DNA of 27,542 bases from Rikenellaceae bacterium (GCA_900771335.1 CAAGNP010000004.1:1-27542); one strand, 5' to 3'. Shown: positions 7,342 through 15,562, numbered from the stretch's first letter. The notes: a model not told the origin generated them from the letters alone. A program made the numbers and translations.

Positions 7342-8499
7342 ATGTTAACACAAATTATCAACGGTATTATACACACCCCTTCAGGTTGGATGAAGGGTGG
7401 TTCTATTATTATAGACGATCACAAGATACTCGAAGTATCAAGCTGTGATCTTCCGATTATCGGTGCAAAAATCATTGATGCAAAAGGGATGTATGTAGCT
7501 CCAGGCGGAGTGGAAATCCACTGCCACGGTGGTGGCGGCCGCGACTTCATGGAGTGTACTGAAGACGCCTTCCAAGTAGCTATCGATGCACACATGCAAT
7601 ACGGTACCACAAGTATTTTCCCTACCCTATCATCTTCTACACTCCCTATGATCAGAGCTGCAGCGGCTACTGCAGAGAAGATGATGAAAGACAAATACAG
7701 CCCTGTTCTGGGTATTCACCTTGAGGGTCCTTATTTCAACCTCAAAATGGCAGGTGGCCAGTTGCCTGAGAACATCATCATGCCGGATCCTAATGACTAT
7801 ATCACAATTCTTGAAGAGACCAACTCCATCAAGAGATGGGATGCAGCCCCTGAGCTTCCCGGTGCCATTGCATTCGGAAGATATCTTGCCAAAAAAGGTA
7901 TTCTGGCATCTATCGCACACACCAGCGCAGAATTTGACGATGTAGAGGCTGCATGGGAAGCAGGTTATACACACGCTACACACTTCTACAATGCCATGCC
8001 TGGTTTCCACAAGAAAAAAGAGCTGAAATACGAAGGCACCGTAGAGAGCATCTACCTTATCGATGATATGACAGTAGAGGCTATCGCTGACGGTATCCAC
8101 GTACCTACCACTATCCTGAGACTTATCTACAAACTTAAAGGTGTAGAGAAGACAGCACTTATCACCGACGCCCTGGCAGTGGCAGCCAGCGACAGCAAGA
8201 CCGCATTCGACCCACGTGTCATTATCGAAGACGGCGTATGTAAACTTGCTGACCGCTCTGCATTGGCAGGAAGTATCGCGACCATGGACAGACTCATCAA
8301 GACCATGACCTCTCCTGAGGTAGAGGTTCCTCTATTTGATGTAGTGCGTATGATCTCTGAGACCCCTTCTAAGATTATGAATGTATATGACAGAAAAGGT
8401 TCTCTTGAAAAAGGTAAAGATGCCGATATCATCCTGATCGACAAAGATTATGAAGTTCGCGGTGTTATGGCTATGGGTAGAATTGTAAAAAGTATTTAA
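7342..8499 (+). CDS. nagA: N-acetylglucosamine-6-phosphate deacetylase
   Basis: NagA removes the acetyl group from GlcNAc-6-phosphate in the cytoplasm, giving glucosamine-6-phosphate for glycolysis or cell-wall recycling. The 385-residue length is normal. The amidohydrolase active site is complete: HCH (60-62), Glu128 in HLEGPYF, His193 in IAHTSAE, His214 in THFYNAMPGFH, and catalytic Asp276 in ITDALA; these correspond to E. coli NagA Glu131, His195, His216 and Asp273. A -7 box lies 23 bp upstream. It is followed after 2 bp by a nagA-like paralogue. No nagB (glucosamine-6-phosphate deaminase) lies in the window. Confidence 0.95.
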   Translation: MLTQIINGIIHTPSGWMKGGSIIIDDHKILEVSSCDLPIIGAKIIDAKGMYVAPGGVEIHCHGGGGRDFMECTEDAFQVAIDAHMQYGTTSIFPTLSSSTLPMIRAAAATAEKMMKDKYSPVLGIHLEGPYFNLKMAGGQLPENIIMPDPNDYITILEETNSIKRWDAAPELPGAIAFGRYLAKKGILASIAHTSAEFDDVEAAWEAGYTHATHFYNAMPGFHKKKELKYEGTVESIYLIDDMTVEAIADGIHVPTTILRLIYKLKGVEKTALITDALAVAASDSKTAFDPRVIIEDGVCKLADRSALAGSIATMDRLIKTMTSPEVEVPLFDVVRMISETPSKIMNVYDRKGSLEKGKDADIILIDKDYEVRGVMAMGRIVKSI

Positions 8500-8501
8500 T
8501 T

Positions 8502-9641
8502 ATGTTGACACAGATAAACAACGGTAAAATCCTTACACCACAAGGGTGGGTACTTGACCACTCACTTTTGATCGAAGACGGTAAGATTTTGGATATAGCA
8601 GGCAGCCTTCCTATTCAAGGGGCAGAGGTTATCGATGCCAGAAGTATGTACATCGTACCAGGCTATGTCGCTATGAACGTATACGGAGCTAAGGGACACA
8701 CCTTCAATGAGGGTACAGAAGAGGCTTTCGAAGCCATCACCAAGTCTCACCTTGCACACGGTGCTACCACTATTTTCCCTACCCTTTCTCCTACCACCAG
8801 AGACAAAGTCATCGAGATTGACGGATTGTGCGCCAAATTGATGGAGAAAGATGACTCTACCATCAAAGGTCTTCACGTAGTGAGTCCATATCTCAGCGAC
8901 GATATGACCAAAGACCAGTACAAAGTGAAGAATCCCGATCCTACAGAATACAGCATCATCCTTGACAAGACCAAATGCATCAGACGTTGGGATGCTGCAC
9001 CTGAGCTTCCGGGCTCAAGCGTTCTGGCCAAGGAGCTTAAAAAACACAACATCCTCCCTGTAATATCGCACACCATTGCAGAGTACAAAGAGGTTCTTGA
9101 GGGATTTGAGTCAGGCTTCACACACACAGCACAGCTATACAACGCTATGCCAGGTTTCCATAAAAAAGGTGAGTACAAATACGAAGGTACAGTAGAGAGC
9201 GTTTACCTTATCGATGATATGACCACAGAGGTTATCGCAGACGGCAAACACCTCCCTTCTACCATACTCCGCCTTGTATACAAGATCAAAGGGGTGGAAA
9301 AAATTGCTCTTGTCACAGCTGCGCTTGCATACGCAGACTACGAGGGTGAGGCTAACCCTAATGACAATGTATATATTGAGAACGGTGTATGCAAAGTCAA
9401 AGGTGTAAACCACTTGGCAGGAAGTATTGCCACTATGGATACACTTGTTCAAAATATGGTTCTTAAGGTGGGCACTACCCTAAGAGATGCTATCAGAATG
9501 GCATCAGAGACACCTGCCAAGATCATGGGAGTATATGACCAGGTAGGTTCTTTGGAGAAAGGGAAAGAGGCTAATGTCCTTATCCTTAACCACCACTACG
9601 AAATTTGCAGTATCTGGTCAAAAGGCAAACAAGTTAAATAG
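8502..9641 (+). CDS. NagA-like protein lacking the metal and catalytic residues (probable pseudoenzyme)
   Basis: A tandem paralogue of the preceding nagA, 379 residues, clearly similar along its full length (for example RRWDAAPELPG, YNAMPGFHKK and KYEGTVES are shared), so it arose by duplication. Key positions have changed: HCH becomes NVY (59-61), the metal-ligand Glu becomes Val127 (HVVSPYL), the second metal His becomes Gln211 (AQLYNAM), and the catalytic Asp becomes Ala273 (VTAALA). His190 remains. The frame is intact with no stops, so this is not a decayed pseudogene at the DNA level. It cannot plausibly deacetylate by the NagA mechanism. It could bind sugar phosphate, regulate NagA or pair with it; this is inference. 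It begins 2 bp after nagA. Confidence 0.85.
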   Translation: MLTQINNGKILTPQGWVLDHSLLIEDGKILDIAGSLPIQGAEVIDARSMYIVPGYVAMNVYGAKGHTFNEGTEEAFEAITKSHLAHGATTIFPTLSPTTRDKVIEIDGLCAKLMEKDDSTIKGLHVVSPYLSDDMTKDQYKVKNPDPTEYSIILDKTKCIRRWDAAPELPGSSVLAKELKKHNILPVISHTIAEYKEVLEGFESGFTHTAQLYNAMPGFHKKGEYKYEGTVESVYLIDDMTTEVIADGKHLPSTILRLVYKIKGVEKIALVTAALAYADYEGEANPNDNVYIENGVCKVKGVNHLAGSIATMDTLVQNMVLKVGTTLRDAIRMASETPAKIMGVYDQVGSLEKGKEANVLILNHHYEICSIWSKGKQVK

Positions 9642-9644
9642 TCT

Positions 9645-10202
9645 ATGATTAAAACCGCTGCTGTATATTTGGGATCTGCCACAGGCAGGTCCCAAATTTT
9701 TTCTGACACCGCATTTGCCATTGGAGCAGAACTGGCCAAGAGAGGGATATCCATTGTTTACGGAGGGGCTTGCGTAGGGACTATGAACTCCCTTGCAGAT
9801 GGCGCTCTTTCTGAAAACGGGGAGATTATAGGTGTATTCCCAAGAGGGTTCAAAGGGAAGAAAAGCTACCAGGAGAAACAGATAGAGGTGTGCCACCAGG
9901 GGCTCACCAGACTTATCGAAGTGGAGGATATGAGCGAAAGGAAGAAAGTGATGGAGAAGATGAGTGACTGCTGTATCGCCCTACCGGGCAGCTACGGGAC
10001 ACTTGATGAGCTCTTCGAGTACATCGTGAATCACCAACTCGGATTTCACGACAAACCTGTATTCATCCTCAACCTGGAAGGATTCTACGACCCCATCATA
10101 GAGATGATAGAAAAAATGAGAGAGACAGAGTTTCTGAAAGGTTATGACCAAACCTTCATCCACTTCTGTCCCTCTGTAGAAGATATACTGACTAAGTTGT
10201 AA
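9645..10202 (+). CDS. LOG-family protein (cytokinin-riboside-monophosphate phosphoribohydrolase-like, TIGR00730)
   Basis: A 185-residue Rossmann-fold protein of the LOG family (formerly 'lysine decarboxylase-like'), which hydrolyses the N-glycosidic bond of nucleoside monophosphates. Seen here are the N-terminal YLGSATGRSQIFSDTA, the central GISIVYGGACVGTMNSLADG, ERKKVMEKMSD, and the catalytic loop PGSYGTLDELFEY. The usual loop is PGGxGTxxE; the second Gly is Ser116 here. The gene starts 3 bp after the nagA-like gene and so belongs to that operon. It converges with the aminotransferase gene, one base apart. A terminator-like hairpin overlaps codons 8 to 19 (see separate entry). Confidence 0.88.
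   Translation: MIKTAAVYLGSATGRSQIFSDTAFAIGAELAKRGISIVYGGACVGTMNSLADGALSENGEIIGVFPRGFKGKKSYQEKQIEVCHQGLTRLIEVEDMSERKKVMEKMSDCCIALPGSYGTLDELFEYIVNHQLGFHDKPVFILNLEGFYDPIIEMIEKMRETEFLKGYDQTFIHFCPSVEDILTKL
9667..9702 (+). terminator. Terminator-like hairpin with U-tract inside the 5' end of the LOG gene
   Basis: ATTTGGGATCTGCC (9667-9680) pairs with GGCAGGTCCCAAAT (9684-9697) across a 3-base ACA loop, with 13 Watson-Crick pairs and one T-G wobble. A run of T follows directly (9697-9702). In form this is a textbook rho-independent terminator, but it lies about 22 bp inside the LOG coding region. It may cap the nagA operon, with ribosomes on the LOG start codon able to influence it. No later in-frame start would keep the conserved N-terminus, so the start at 9645 stands. 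Confidence 0.6.
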
Positions 10203-10203
10203 T

Positions 10204-11400
10204 CTATTCTTCTATACCCATAAGTTTTTTGGTAGCTCTTGCCAGACGTTTGACACCCTCAACCATCTTCTCATCTGATACATATGAGAAGTTTAGACGG
10301 AGTGTATTCTGTCCGCCACCATCGCAGAAGAATACCTCTCCGATGATAAATGCCACATTCTCCTTGATAGCCAGATCAAACAAATCTCTGGCATCATAAC
10401 CTTCAGGGAGGGTAACAAGCATAAAGAGACCTCCGTCGGGTTTTGTCCAGGTAACACCCTCAGGCATATATTTGTCAAGACACTCGAGCATCAAATCCCT
10501 CTTGCCTCTGTAAAGTGCGATAGTCTTCTTAAGATTCTCATCGAATTTGCCTGATGCTATATATCTGCCTGCCAACTCCTGATTCAGGATAGGGGTACAT
10601 AGGTCAGCTGACTGTTTGGCTACGATAATCTTCTCGATAACCTGCTCTGAAGCCAAAACCCATCCCAGACGCAAACCGGGTGCGAATGTTTTGGAAAGTG
10701 TACCCAGAAGGATAACTCTCTCTGGACACATAGAGTAAATGGTAGGAAGTGACTCACCGTCAAATCTTATCTCTTTATATGGACTGTCTTCAAGAATGAT
10801 CAAGTCATATTTCTTGGCCACCTCCACGATCTCCATCCTTTGCTCCATGGTCATAGTGACACCTGTCGGATTCTGATAGTCAGGGATAGCATAGATGAAT
10901 TTTGGTTTTTTACCCAAAGCACATAGAGTCTTGACCACCACCTCTGCATGCTCATCCTTAGGGATACCTACAGGATTTGCCTGATATGAATAGAATGCCT
11001 GAAGGGCACCCAGATAAGAAGGAAGACCGCAAAGGATAGTATCGCCAGGATTGATAAGGATTCTTGCGATCAGGTCAATAGCCTGTTGTGAAGCTGTGGT
11101 GATAACAATATTTTTCTCTGTAACATCCAGACCGTCTGCCTGATACTTCTTGGCTAGCTGCTGGCGGAGAAGAACACTGCCCTCAGTAGAACCATACTGA
11201 AGAACTTTATGTGGCTCCTCGGTAAGAAGGTCATTAACAATCTGCTTCAAATCCTCTACAGGGAATGTATCCTGATTAGGGAAACCTCCACCAAATGAGA
11301 TAATTTCAGGCTTATTGGCAACACTTAGAAGGTCACGGATAGCAGACCTTCTCATATTCTTGGCATTATCAGAAAGATAATTATTGATATCTATTGACAT
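10204..11400 (-). CDS. PLP-dependent class I/II aminotransferase (2-aminoadipate aminotransferase-like)
   Basis: A 398-residue fold-type I aminotransferase without an N-terminal DNA-binding domain, so not a MocR regulator. Visible are IISFGGGFPNQDTFP near residue 33, YGSTEGSVLLRQQLAKK near 70, the cofactor region PDYQNPTGVTM (near 165-180), LILEDSPYKEIRFDG, the PLP lysine Lys237 in LSKTFAPGLRLGW, and the substrate-carboxylate arginine in TLRLNFSY. This subgroup (LysN/ARO8-like) transaminates 2-aminoadipate, aromatic or branched amino acids; exact substrate is open. It has its own promoter and converges with the LOG gene with a single base between stops. Confidence 0.88.
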   Translation of the reverse strand: MSIDINNYLSDNAKNMRRSAIRDLLSVANKPEIISFGGGFPNQDTFPVEDLKQIVNDLLTEEPHKVLQYGSTEGSVLLRQQLAKKYQADGLDVTEKNIVITTASQQAIDLIARILINPGDTILCGLPSYLGALQAFYSYQANPVGIPKDEHAEVVVKTLCALGKKPKFIYAIPDYQNPTGVTMTMEQRMEIVEVAKKYDLIILEDSPYKEIRFDGESLPTIYSMCPERVILLGTLSKTFAPGLRLGWVLASEQVIEKIIVAKQSADLCTPILNQELAGRYIASGKFDENLKKTIALYRGKRDLMLECLDKYMPEGVTWTKPDGGLFMLVTLPEGYDARDLFDLAIKENVAFIIGEVFFCDGGGQNTLRLNFSYVSDEKMVEGVKRLARATKKLMGIEE

Positions 11401-11419
11401 AGTATTATATTTTTGTTTA

Positions 11420-11451
11420 CAAATTTAAAGAAGTGTTATATTTCTACCAAA
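11420..11451 (-). promoter_or_regulatory. Promoter of the aminotransferase gene
   Basis: Minus-strand TAAATTTG (11427-11420) fits TAnnTTTG, and minus-strand TTTG (11451-11448) lies 20 bp upstream of it, the expected -33 spacing. The box ends 19 bp before the ATG at 11400. Confidence 0.75.
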
Positions 11452-11526
11452 TTTTATTAAAAAAATTTAGCAAAACATTTAAAAGAACTAAATTCTTTCA
11501 TATTACCCAAATTCACAAATTATTAC

Positions 11527-11534
11527 TAATTTTG
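11527..11534 (+). promoter_or_regulatory. -7 box close to the queD-like start
   Basis: TAATTTTG fits TAnnTTTG and ends only 6 bp before the ATG at 11541. Transcription would then begin at or next to the start codon. No -33 TTTG is apparent at the right distance. Confidence 0.45.
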
Positions 11535-11540
11535 AAGGTT

Positions 11541-12002
11541 ATGACAAATGTAAGAATTACTAAAGAATTTTCATTCGAGTGCGCCCACTCCCTACCCGAT
11601 TATCAGGGGAAGTGCAGCCAGATACACGGCCACTCATACAAACTCTCTGTCACCATAAAAGGCGCAGTGAACACCTCTGCCCCATCCTCTTCGAGCGAAG
11701 GGATGCTGGCAGATTTCAGAGACCTCAAACATCTGGTAGAGAAGACGATAATAGATAAGTTTGACCACGCTCTGGTACTGAGAGAGGGGACACCGCTGGC
11801 CGGAGAGCTCTCGAAAGTGTATACAAATGTCATAATAACCCCCTTCCGCCCCACCTCAGAAAACCTGATCGCACACTTTGCAACCACTCTTCAGGAGGCA
11901 ATGGCGAAAGAGAGCAATTTCTCAAACACATTGCTCGACAGACTCAAACTATACGAAACAGCCACTTCATACGTAGAGTGGTACGAATGTGACAACAGAT
12001 GA
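11541..12002 (+). CDS. queD: 6-carboxy-5,6,7,8-tetrahydropterin synthase / 6-pyruvoyltetrahydropterin synthase family
   Basis: I start at ATG 11541 (153 residues); the frame is open upstream, but the conserved fold begins at MTNVRITKEFSFECAHSL and the upstream part is AT-rich promoter sequence. Zinc ligands are His16, His29 and His31 (SFECAHSL and QIHGHSY). Catalytic residues are Cys25 (GKCSQIHGH) and the pair Asp75-His76 (FDHALVL), with Glu139 in the LYET motif binding the pterin. All are present, so it should be active. QueD makes the preQ0 precursor for queuosine tRNA modification; no queC, queE or queF is nearby, so a different pterin role is possible. The stop overlaps the polA start (ATGA). 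Confidence 0.88.
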   Translation: MTNVRITKEFSFECAHSLPDYQGKCSQIHGHSYKLSVTIKGAVNTSAPSSSSEGMLADFRDLKHLVEKTIIDKFDHALVLREGTPLAGELSKVYTNVIITPFRPTSENLIAHFATTLQEAMAKESNFSNTLLDRLKLYETATSYVEWYECDNR

Positions 12003-14641
12003 AGAAACTATTCCTCATAGACGGACACTCACTTATATTCAGAATGTATTACGCATTCCTCCGTCGCCCTATGGTCAACAGCAAAGGGGTAGACACCTCC
12101 ATCCTGTACGGCTTCATGAAGTATCTCATGGAGCTTATCCGAAAGGAGAACCCCACCCATATCGGTGTGGCTTTTGACCCCCCCGGCAAGACCTTCCGTC
12201 ACGAGAGCTATGATGCATACAAATCAAACCGCTCCGCCACACCCGAACTGGTCAAAGAGGCCCTTGAACCACTAAAAGAGCTTGTAAGTTCACTTGGCAT
12301 CCCGGTATTGATGATTCCCGGGTATGAAGCTGACGACGTGATAGGCACTATAGCCAAAATGGGTGAAAGACAGGGCTTCACAGTATACATGGTGACCCCG
12401 GATAAAGATTTGGGACAGCTTATCTCAGAAAATATATTCCAGTACAAACCGGGAAAAAGCGGTGCAGAGAATGAGCTTCTGGGCATTGCCGAGATATGCG
12501 AGAAATTCCAGATCGAACGCCCCGAGCAGGTAATTGACATCCTTGCCCTATGGGGAGATGCCTCCGACAATGTACCTGGAGTCCGCGGAGTCGGAGAGGT
12601 GAGCGCCAAAAAACTCATTGCCAAATATGGCTCGGTAGAGAACATCCTCGCCCACACCTCTGAGCTCCCTGCCAAACAGGCTGCAGCATTCGAAGAGGCC
12701 CGCGAGCAGCTCCCTCTGAGCAAATTCCTTGTCACCATCAAGACAGATGTCCCCATCGAATTCTCGGAAGAGTCCCTCCTTCTGGAGGTACGAAACGGGC
12801 ACGATTGCCATAAGCTCTTTGAGCAATACGAATTCCCATCGCTCCTAAAACTCCTTCCCGCCACATTCGGAGACGGAAGCTGCTCGGAAGAGGTAAAAAA
12901 AGAGGAGATTGCACTCCGTGCAATAGATATGGAAGAGCTCCTTCAAATTTGCGCACAGCAGCATGAAATAGGGATCAGACTCACTGCAGAAAATCTCTAT
13001 TTGTCCAGCGGGGAGCAGATCTTTGCCACCTCCGATTGGAGCTCGGCTCGCCCTGTCCTGGAGGATGAATCTGTAGCAAAAGTTGGATACAACCTTAAAG
13101 AGTATATCCACACATTGCACAGCAGAGCCATTGACCTGAAGGGTCCCTTGAAAGACATTGAGCTCATGCACTACCTTTTGAACCCCGAAAGGACCCACAA
13201 ACTCGAGATTCTGGCGAAGACATATCTGGATATCGATATCAACAATATTGGGGAAGAAGCCGAAGCGGAGCCTGCACAAGAGCTTGACCTCTTCTCCGCG
13301 CCATCAGAGGCCACCCAGTCTGATACCTCTACCCGAGACAAAGCGGAAGCATCTCTCCTTATACCTTTATATAAAAAGGTATCACAGGAGTTGGAAGCTG
13401 ATCCGTCACTGGTAGAATTGTACCAAAAGATCGAAGAGCCGCTGCTAAAAGTCCTTGCAAATATAGAAGAAGAGGGATTCAAGATAGACACCGGAATGCT
13501 TCTCGAGTTCAAAAATGAACTTCTGGAGAAGATGAACGCCATACAGGAGAGAATCAGAGAGAGTGCAGAGAATCCTGAACTGAACATCTCTTCACCCAAG
13601 CAGATAGGTATCCTCCTATATGAGAAACTGGCCCTCAACCCCAAAGTGAAGAAAAATTCGAAAGACTCCTACCCCACCGATGAGGAGACCCTGCTCTCTA
13701 TGGAGGATAAGAGTCCCGTAATCCGTGACATACTAGAGTTCAGAGGACTCAAAAAACTGATATCCACATACATAGAACCGTTCCCATCATTGATAAATCC
13801 CAAGACAGGCAAGGTCCACACCACATTCAACCAGGCACTCACAGCTACAGGGCGATTGAGTTCAGTGAGGCCAAACCTCCAGAACATCCCCATCAGGACA
13901 GAACTCGGAAGGGAGATCAGAAAGGCTTTCGTCCCCTCACATCCGGACGGCTATATAGTATCCGCAGACTACTCACAGATAGAGCTCAGGCTCATGGCAG
14001 CCATGAGTGGGGACAAAGAGCTAATAGCGGCATTCAGGGAGGGGAAGGATGTACACACTGCCACTGCCGCCAAAGTCTTCAAGGTACAGGAAAGCGAGGT
14101 AACGAGTGACCAGCGAAGAAAAGCAAAGATGGTCAATTTCGGAATCATCTACGGCATCTCCGCATTCGGACTCTCCCAGAGGCTGCACATAGCACGAGGA
14201 GAATCTAAAGAGATTATCGAAGAGTATTTCAGGCACTACCCCGATGTATGGAACTACATGGAGAAAATGAAAGAGTCTGCCAGAGAGAAAGGGTATGTGG
14301 AGACACTCTGCAAGAGGAAACGCTATCTTCCGGATATCAACTCCCGCAATGTCAATGTAAAGAACCTCGCTGAGAGAAATGCCATCAATGCCCCAATCCA
14401 GGGGAGCGCTGCAGATATCATCAAACTGGCAATGATCAATGTTGAGAAGAGATTCGCAGAAGAGGGTTTTGAAAGTAAAGTTATCCTGCAGGTACACGAC
14501 GAACTTGTAATAGACACCACCCCATCAGAACTCGACAGGGTGATGGCAGCTGTCAAGGAGGAGATGGAGAGGGTGATGGATATAGGCATTCCACTCACAG
14601 CAGAGTGCAATTATGGAAAAAACTGGCTTGAAGCACATTAA
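11999..14641 (+). CDS. polA: DNA polymerase I
   Basis: 880 residues, close to family length, with two active-looking domains. The 5' nuclease domain (about 1-290) has LIDGHSLIFRMYYAF, FDPPGKTFRHE, PGYEADDVIG, TPDKDLGQL and WGDASDNVPGVRGVG. The polymerase domain (about 480-880) has motif A SADYSQIELR near 654, motif B RRKAKMVNFGIIYG near 707, and motif C VHDELV near 832. The intervening 3'-5' exonuclease region (about 305-450) is recognisable (KVGYNLKEY, IELMHYLLNPERTHKL) but lacks the Exo I, II and III acids, so proofreading is probably absent. It fills gaps and removes primers and lesions. It overlaps the queD-like gene by 4 bp; rsmG follows 9 bp later. Confidence 0.97.
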   Translation: MKKLFLIDGHSLIFRMYYAFLRRPMVNSKGVDTSILYGFMKYLMELIRKENPTHIGVAFDPPGKTFRHESYDAYKSNRSATPELVKEALEPLKELVSSLGIPVLMIPGYEADDVIGTIAKMGERQGFTVYMVTPDKDLGQLISENIFQYKPGKSGAENELLGIAEICEKFQIERPEQVIDILALWGDASDNVPGVRGVGEVSAKKLIAKYGSVENILAHTSELPAKQAAAFEEAREQLPLSKFLVTIKTDVPIEFSEESLLLEVRNGHDCHKLFEQYEFPSLLKLLPATFGDGSCSEEVKKEEIALRAIDMEELLQICAQQHEIGIRLTAENLYLSSGEQIFATSDWSSARPVLEDESVAKVGYNLKEYIHTLHSRAIDLKGPLKDIELMHYLLNPERTHKLEILAKTYLDIDINNIGEEAEAEPAQELDLFSAPSEATQSDTSTRDKAEASLLIPLYKKVSQELEADPSLVELYQKIEEPLLKVLANIEEEGFKIDTGMLLEFKNELLEKMNAIQERIRESAENPELNISSPKQIGILLYEKLALNPKVKKNSKDSYPTDEETLLSMEDKSPVIRDILEFRGLKKLISTYIEPFPSLINPKTGKVHTTFNQALTATGRLSSVRPNLQNIPIRTELGREIRKAFVPSHPDGYIVSADYSQIELRLMAAMSGDKELIAAFREGKDVHTATAAKVFKVQESEVTSDQRRKAKMVNFGIIYGISAFGLSQRLHIARGESKEIIEEYFRHYPDVWNYMEKMKESAREKGYVETLCKRKRYLPDINSRNVNVKNLAERNAINAPIQGSAADIIKLAMINVEKRFAEEGFESKVILQVHDELVIDTTPSELDRVMAAVKEEMERVMDIGIPLTAECNYGKNWLEAH

Positions 14642-14650
14642 AAACAGATT

Positions 14651-15280
14651 ATGATTGAAAGCACTATTATATACAAATACTTCCCCGAAATCACAGAGCA
14701 GCAGAAGGGGCAGTTTGACAGACTCCACTCACTCTATTCTGAGTGGAACAGCAAGATCAATGTCATATCTCGCAAGGATATGGACAATTTCTACATGCAC
14801 CACGCACTCCACTCACTCGCAATAGCCAAATTCCCCTTCCCCGATGGGGCCAGGGTACTTGACGTGGGTACAGGTGGCGGATTCCCCGGGATACCTTTGG
14901 CGATAATGTTCCCAAATGTACACTTTACCCTCTGCGACTCCATCGGAAAAAAGATAAAAGTGGCTACGGAGGTGGCCAATGCCCTGGGACTCAAGAATGT
15001 CACTACAGTATGCTCCAGAGTGGAAGCTCTCCCCGACACATACGATTATATAGTATCAAGGGCGGTAACAGAACTTAAAAATTTCATCCCCTGGGTGAAA
15101 GGGAAATACACCACAGAGATGATTTTTCTCAAAGGTGGAGACACAAATATGGAGATATCTGAGTGTGCCAGGAGTTTAAAACTTAGCCAGAAGCTTTTTA
15201 ACAGCATGAATATTAGTGATTTTTTCTCAGAAGAGTATTTTGGTGAGAAAAGAATAATATTTGTCAAAAAATTTGGATAG
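14651..15280 (+). CDS. rsmG: 16S rRNA (guanine527-N7)-methyltransferase
   Basis: A 209-residue SAM-dependent methyltransferase, normal RsmG (GidB) length. The family N-terminus NVISRKDMDNFYMHHALHSL is followed by the SAM loop ARVLDVGTGGGFPGIPLA (about 68-84), acidic HFTLCDSIGKKIKV, then EALPDTYDYIVSRAV and KGGD. It methylates G527 in the 530 loop of 16S rRNA; loss in other bacteria gives low-level streptomycin resistance. It lies 9 bp after polA and is probably in the same transcript. Confidence 0.95.
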   Translation: MIESTIIYKYFPEITEQQKGQFDRLHSLYSEWNSKINVISRKDMDNFYMHHALHSLAIAKFPFPDGARVLDVGTGGGFPGIPLAIMFPNVHFTLCDSIGKKIKVATEVANALGLKNVTTVCSRVEALPDTYDYIVSRAVTELKNFIPWVKGKYTTEMIFLKGGDTNMEISECARSLKLSQKLFNSMNISDFFSEEYFGEKRIIFVKKFG

Positions 15281-15304
15281 TTTGGTTTGTTTTATCTATC
15301 TTTG
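15272..15304 (+). promoter_or_regulatory. Promoter of rpmH
   Basis: TTTG (15272-15275) and TATCTTTG (15297-15304) are separated by 21 bp, fitting the Bacteroidota -33/-7 pattern. The -33 part overlaps the end of rsmG. The leader before the rpmH ATG at 15344 would be about 35 bases. Confidence 0.8.
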
Positions 15305-15343
15305 CACTCCCAAATTTGGAATAATTAAAAATAGTAATAAGAT

Positions 15344-15496
15344 ATGAAACGTACATTTCAACCTTCGCAACGCAAACGCCGTAACAAACACGGTTTCCGC
15401 GAACGTATGTCTACCCCTAATGGTCGTCGCGTATTGGCAGCTCGCCGTCGTCACGGTCGCAAGAAACTAACTGTATCTTCAGAGGATCGTTTCTAG
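15344..15496 (+). CDS. rpmH: Ribosomal protein L34
   Basis: A 50-residue very basic protein, MKRTFQPSQRKRRNKHGF at its start, then RMSTPNGRRVLAARRRHGRK: the nearly invariant bacterial L34 sequence. It is a component of the 50S subunit. The end KLTVSSEDRF is a short variable extension. It has its own promoter and a downstream hairpin, so it is likely monocistronic. In many bacteria rpmH sits next to rnpA and dnaA; neither is here. Confidence 0.98.
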   Translation: MKRTFQPSQRKRRNKHGFRERMSTPNGRRVLAARRRHGRKKLTVSSEDRF

Positions 15497-15523
15497 GAGA
15501 TAGCACAAACGAAAGAAGTACGA

Positions 15524-15562
15524 GGCTGAATCGCTATGCGATGATAGCCTTTTGCTTTTTTA
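15524..15562 (+). terminator. Rho-independent terminator after rpmH
   Basis: GGCT...ATCGC (15524-15534) pairs with GCGAT...AGCC (15538-15549) across a TAT loop, with a small internal bulge on each side, followed by TTTTGCTTTTTT. It lies 27 bp after the rpmH stop. Confidence 0.75.

Noticed and set aside
11433..11540. Upstream extension of the queD-like frame
   Set aside because: AT-rich, codes for no conserved residues and contains the likely promoter; the fold starts at 11541.
12208..13644. Several long open frames on the minus strand opposite polA (up to 218 aa)
   Set aside because: They are antisense shadows of a well-conserved polA, low in domain-like content and rich in Ser/Arg/Cys, typical of reverse-frame translation.
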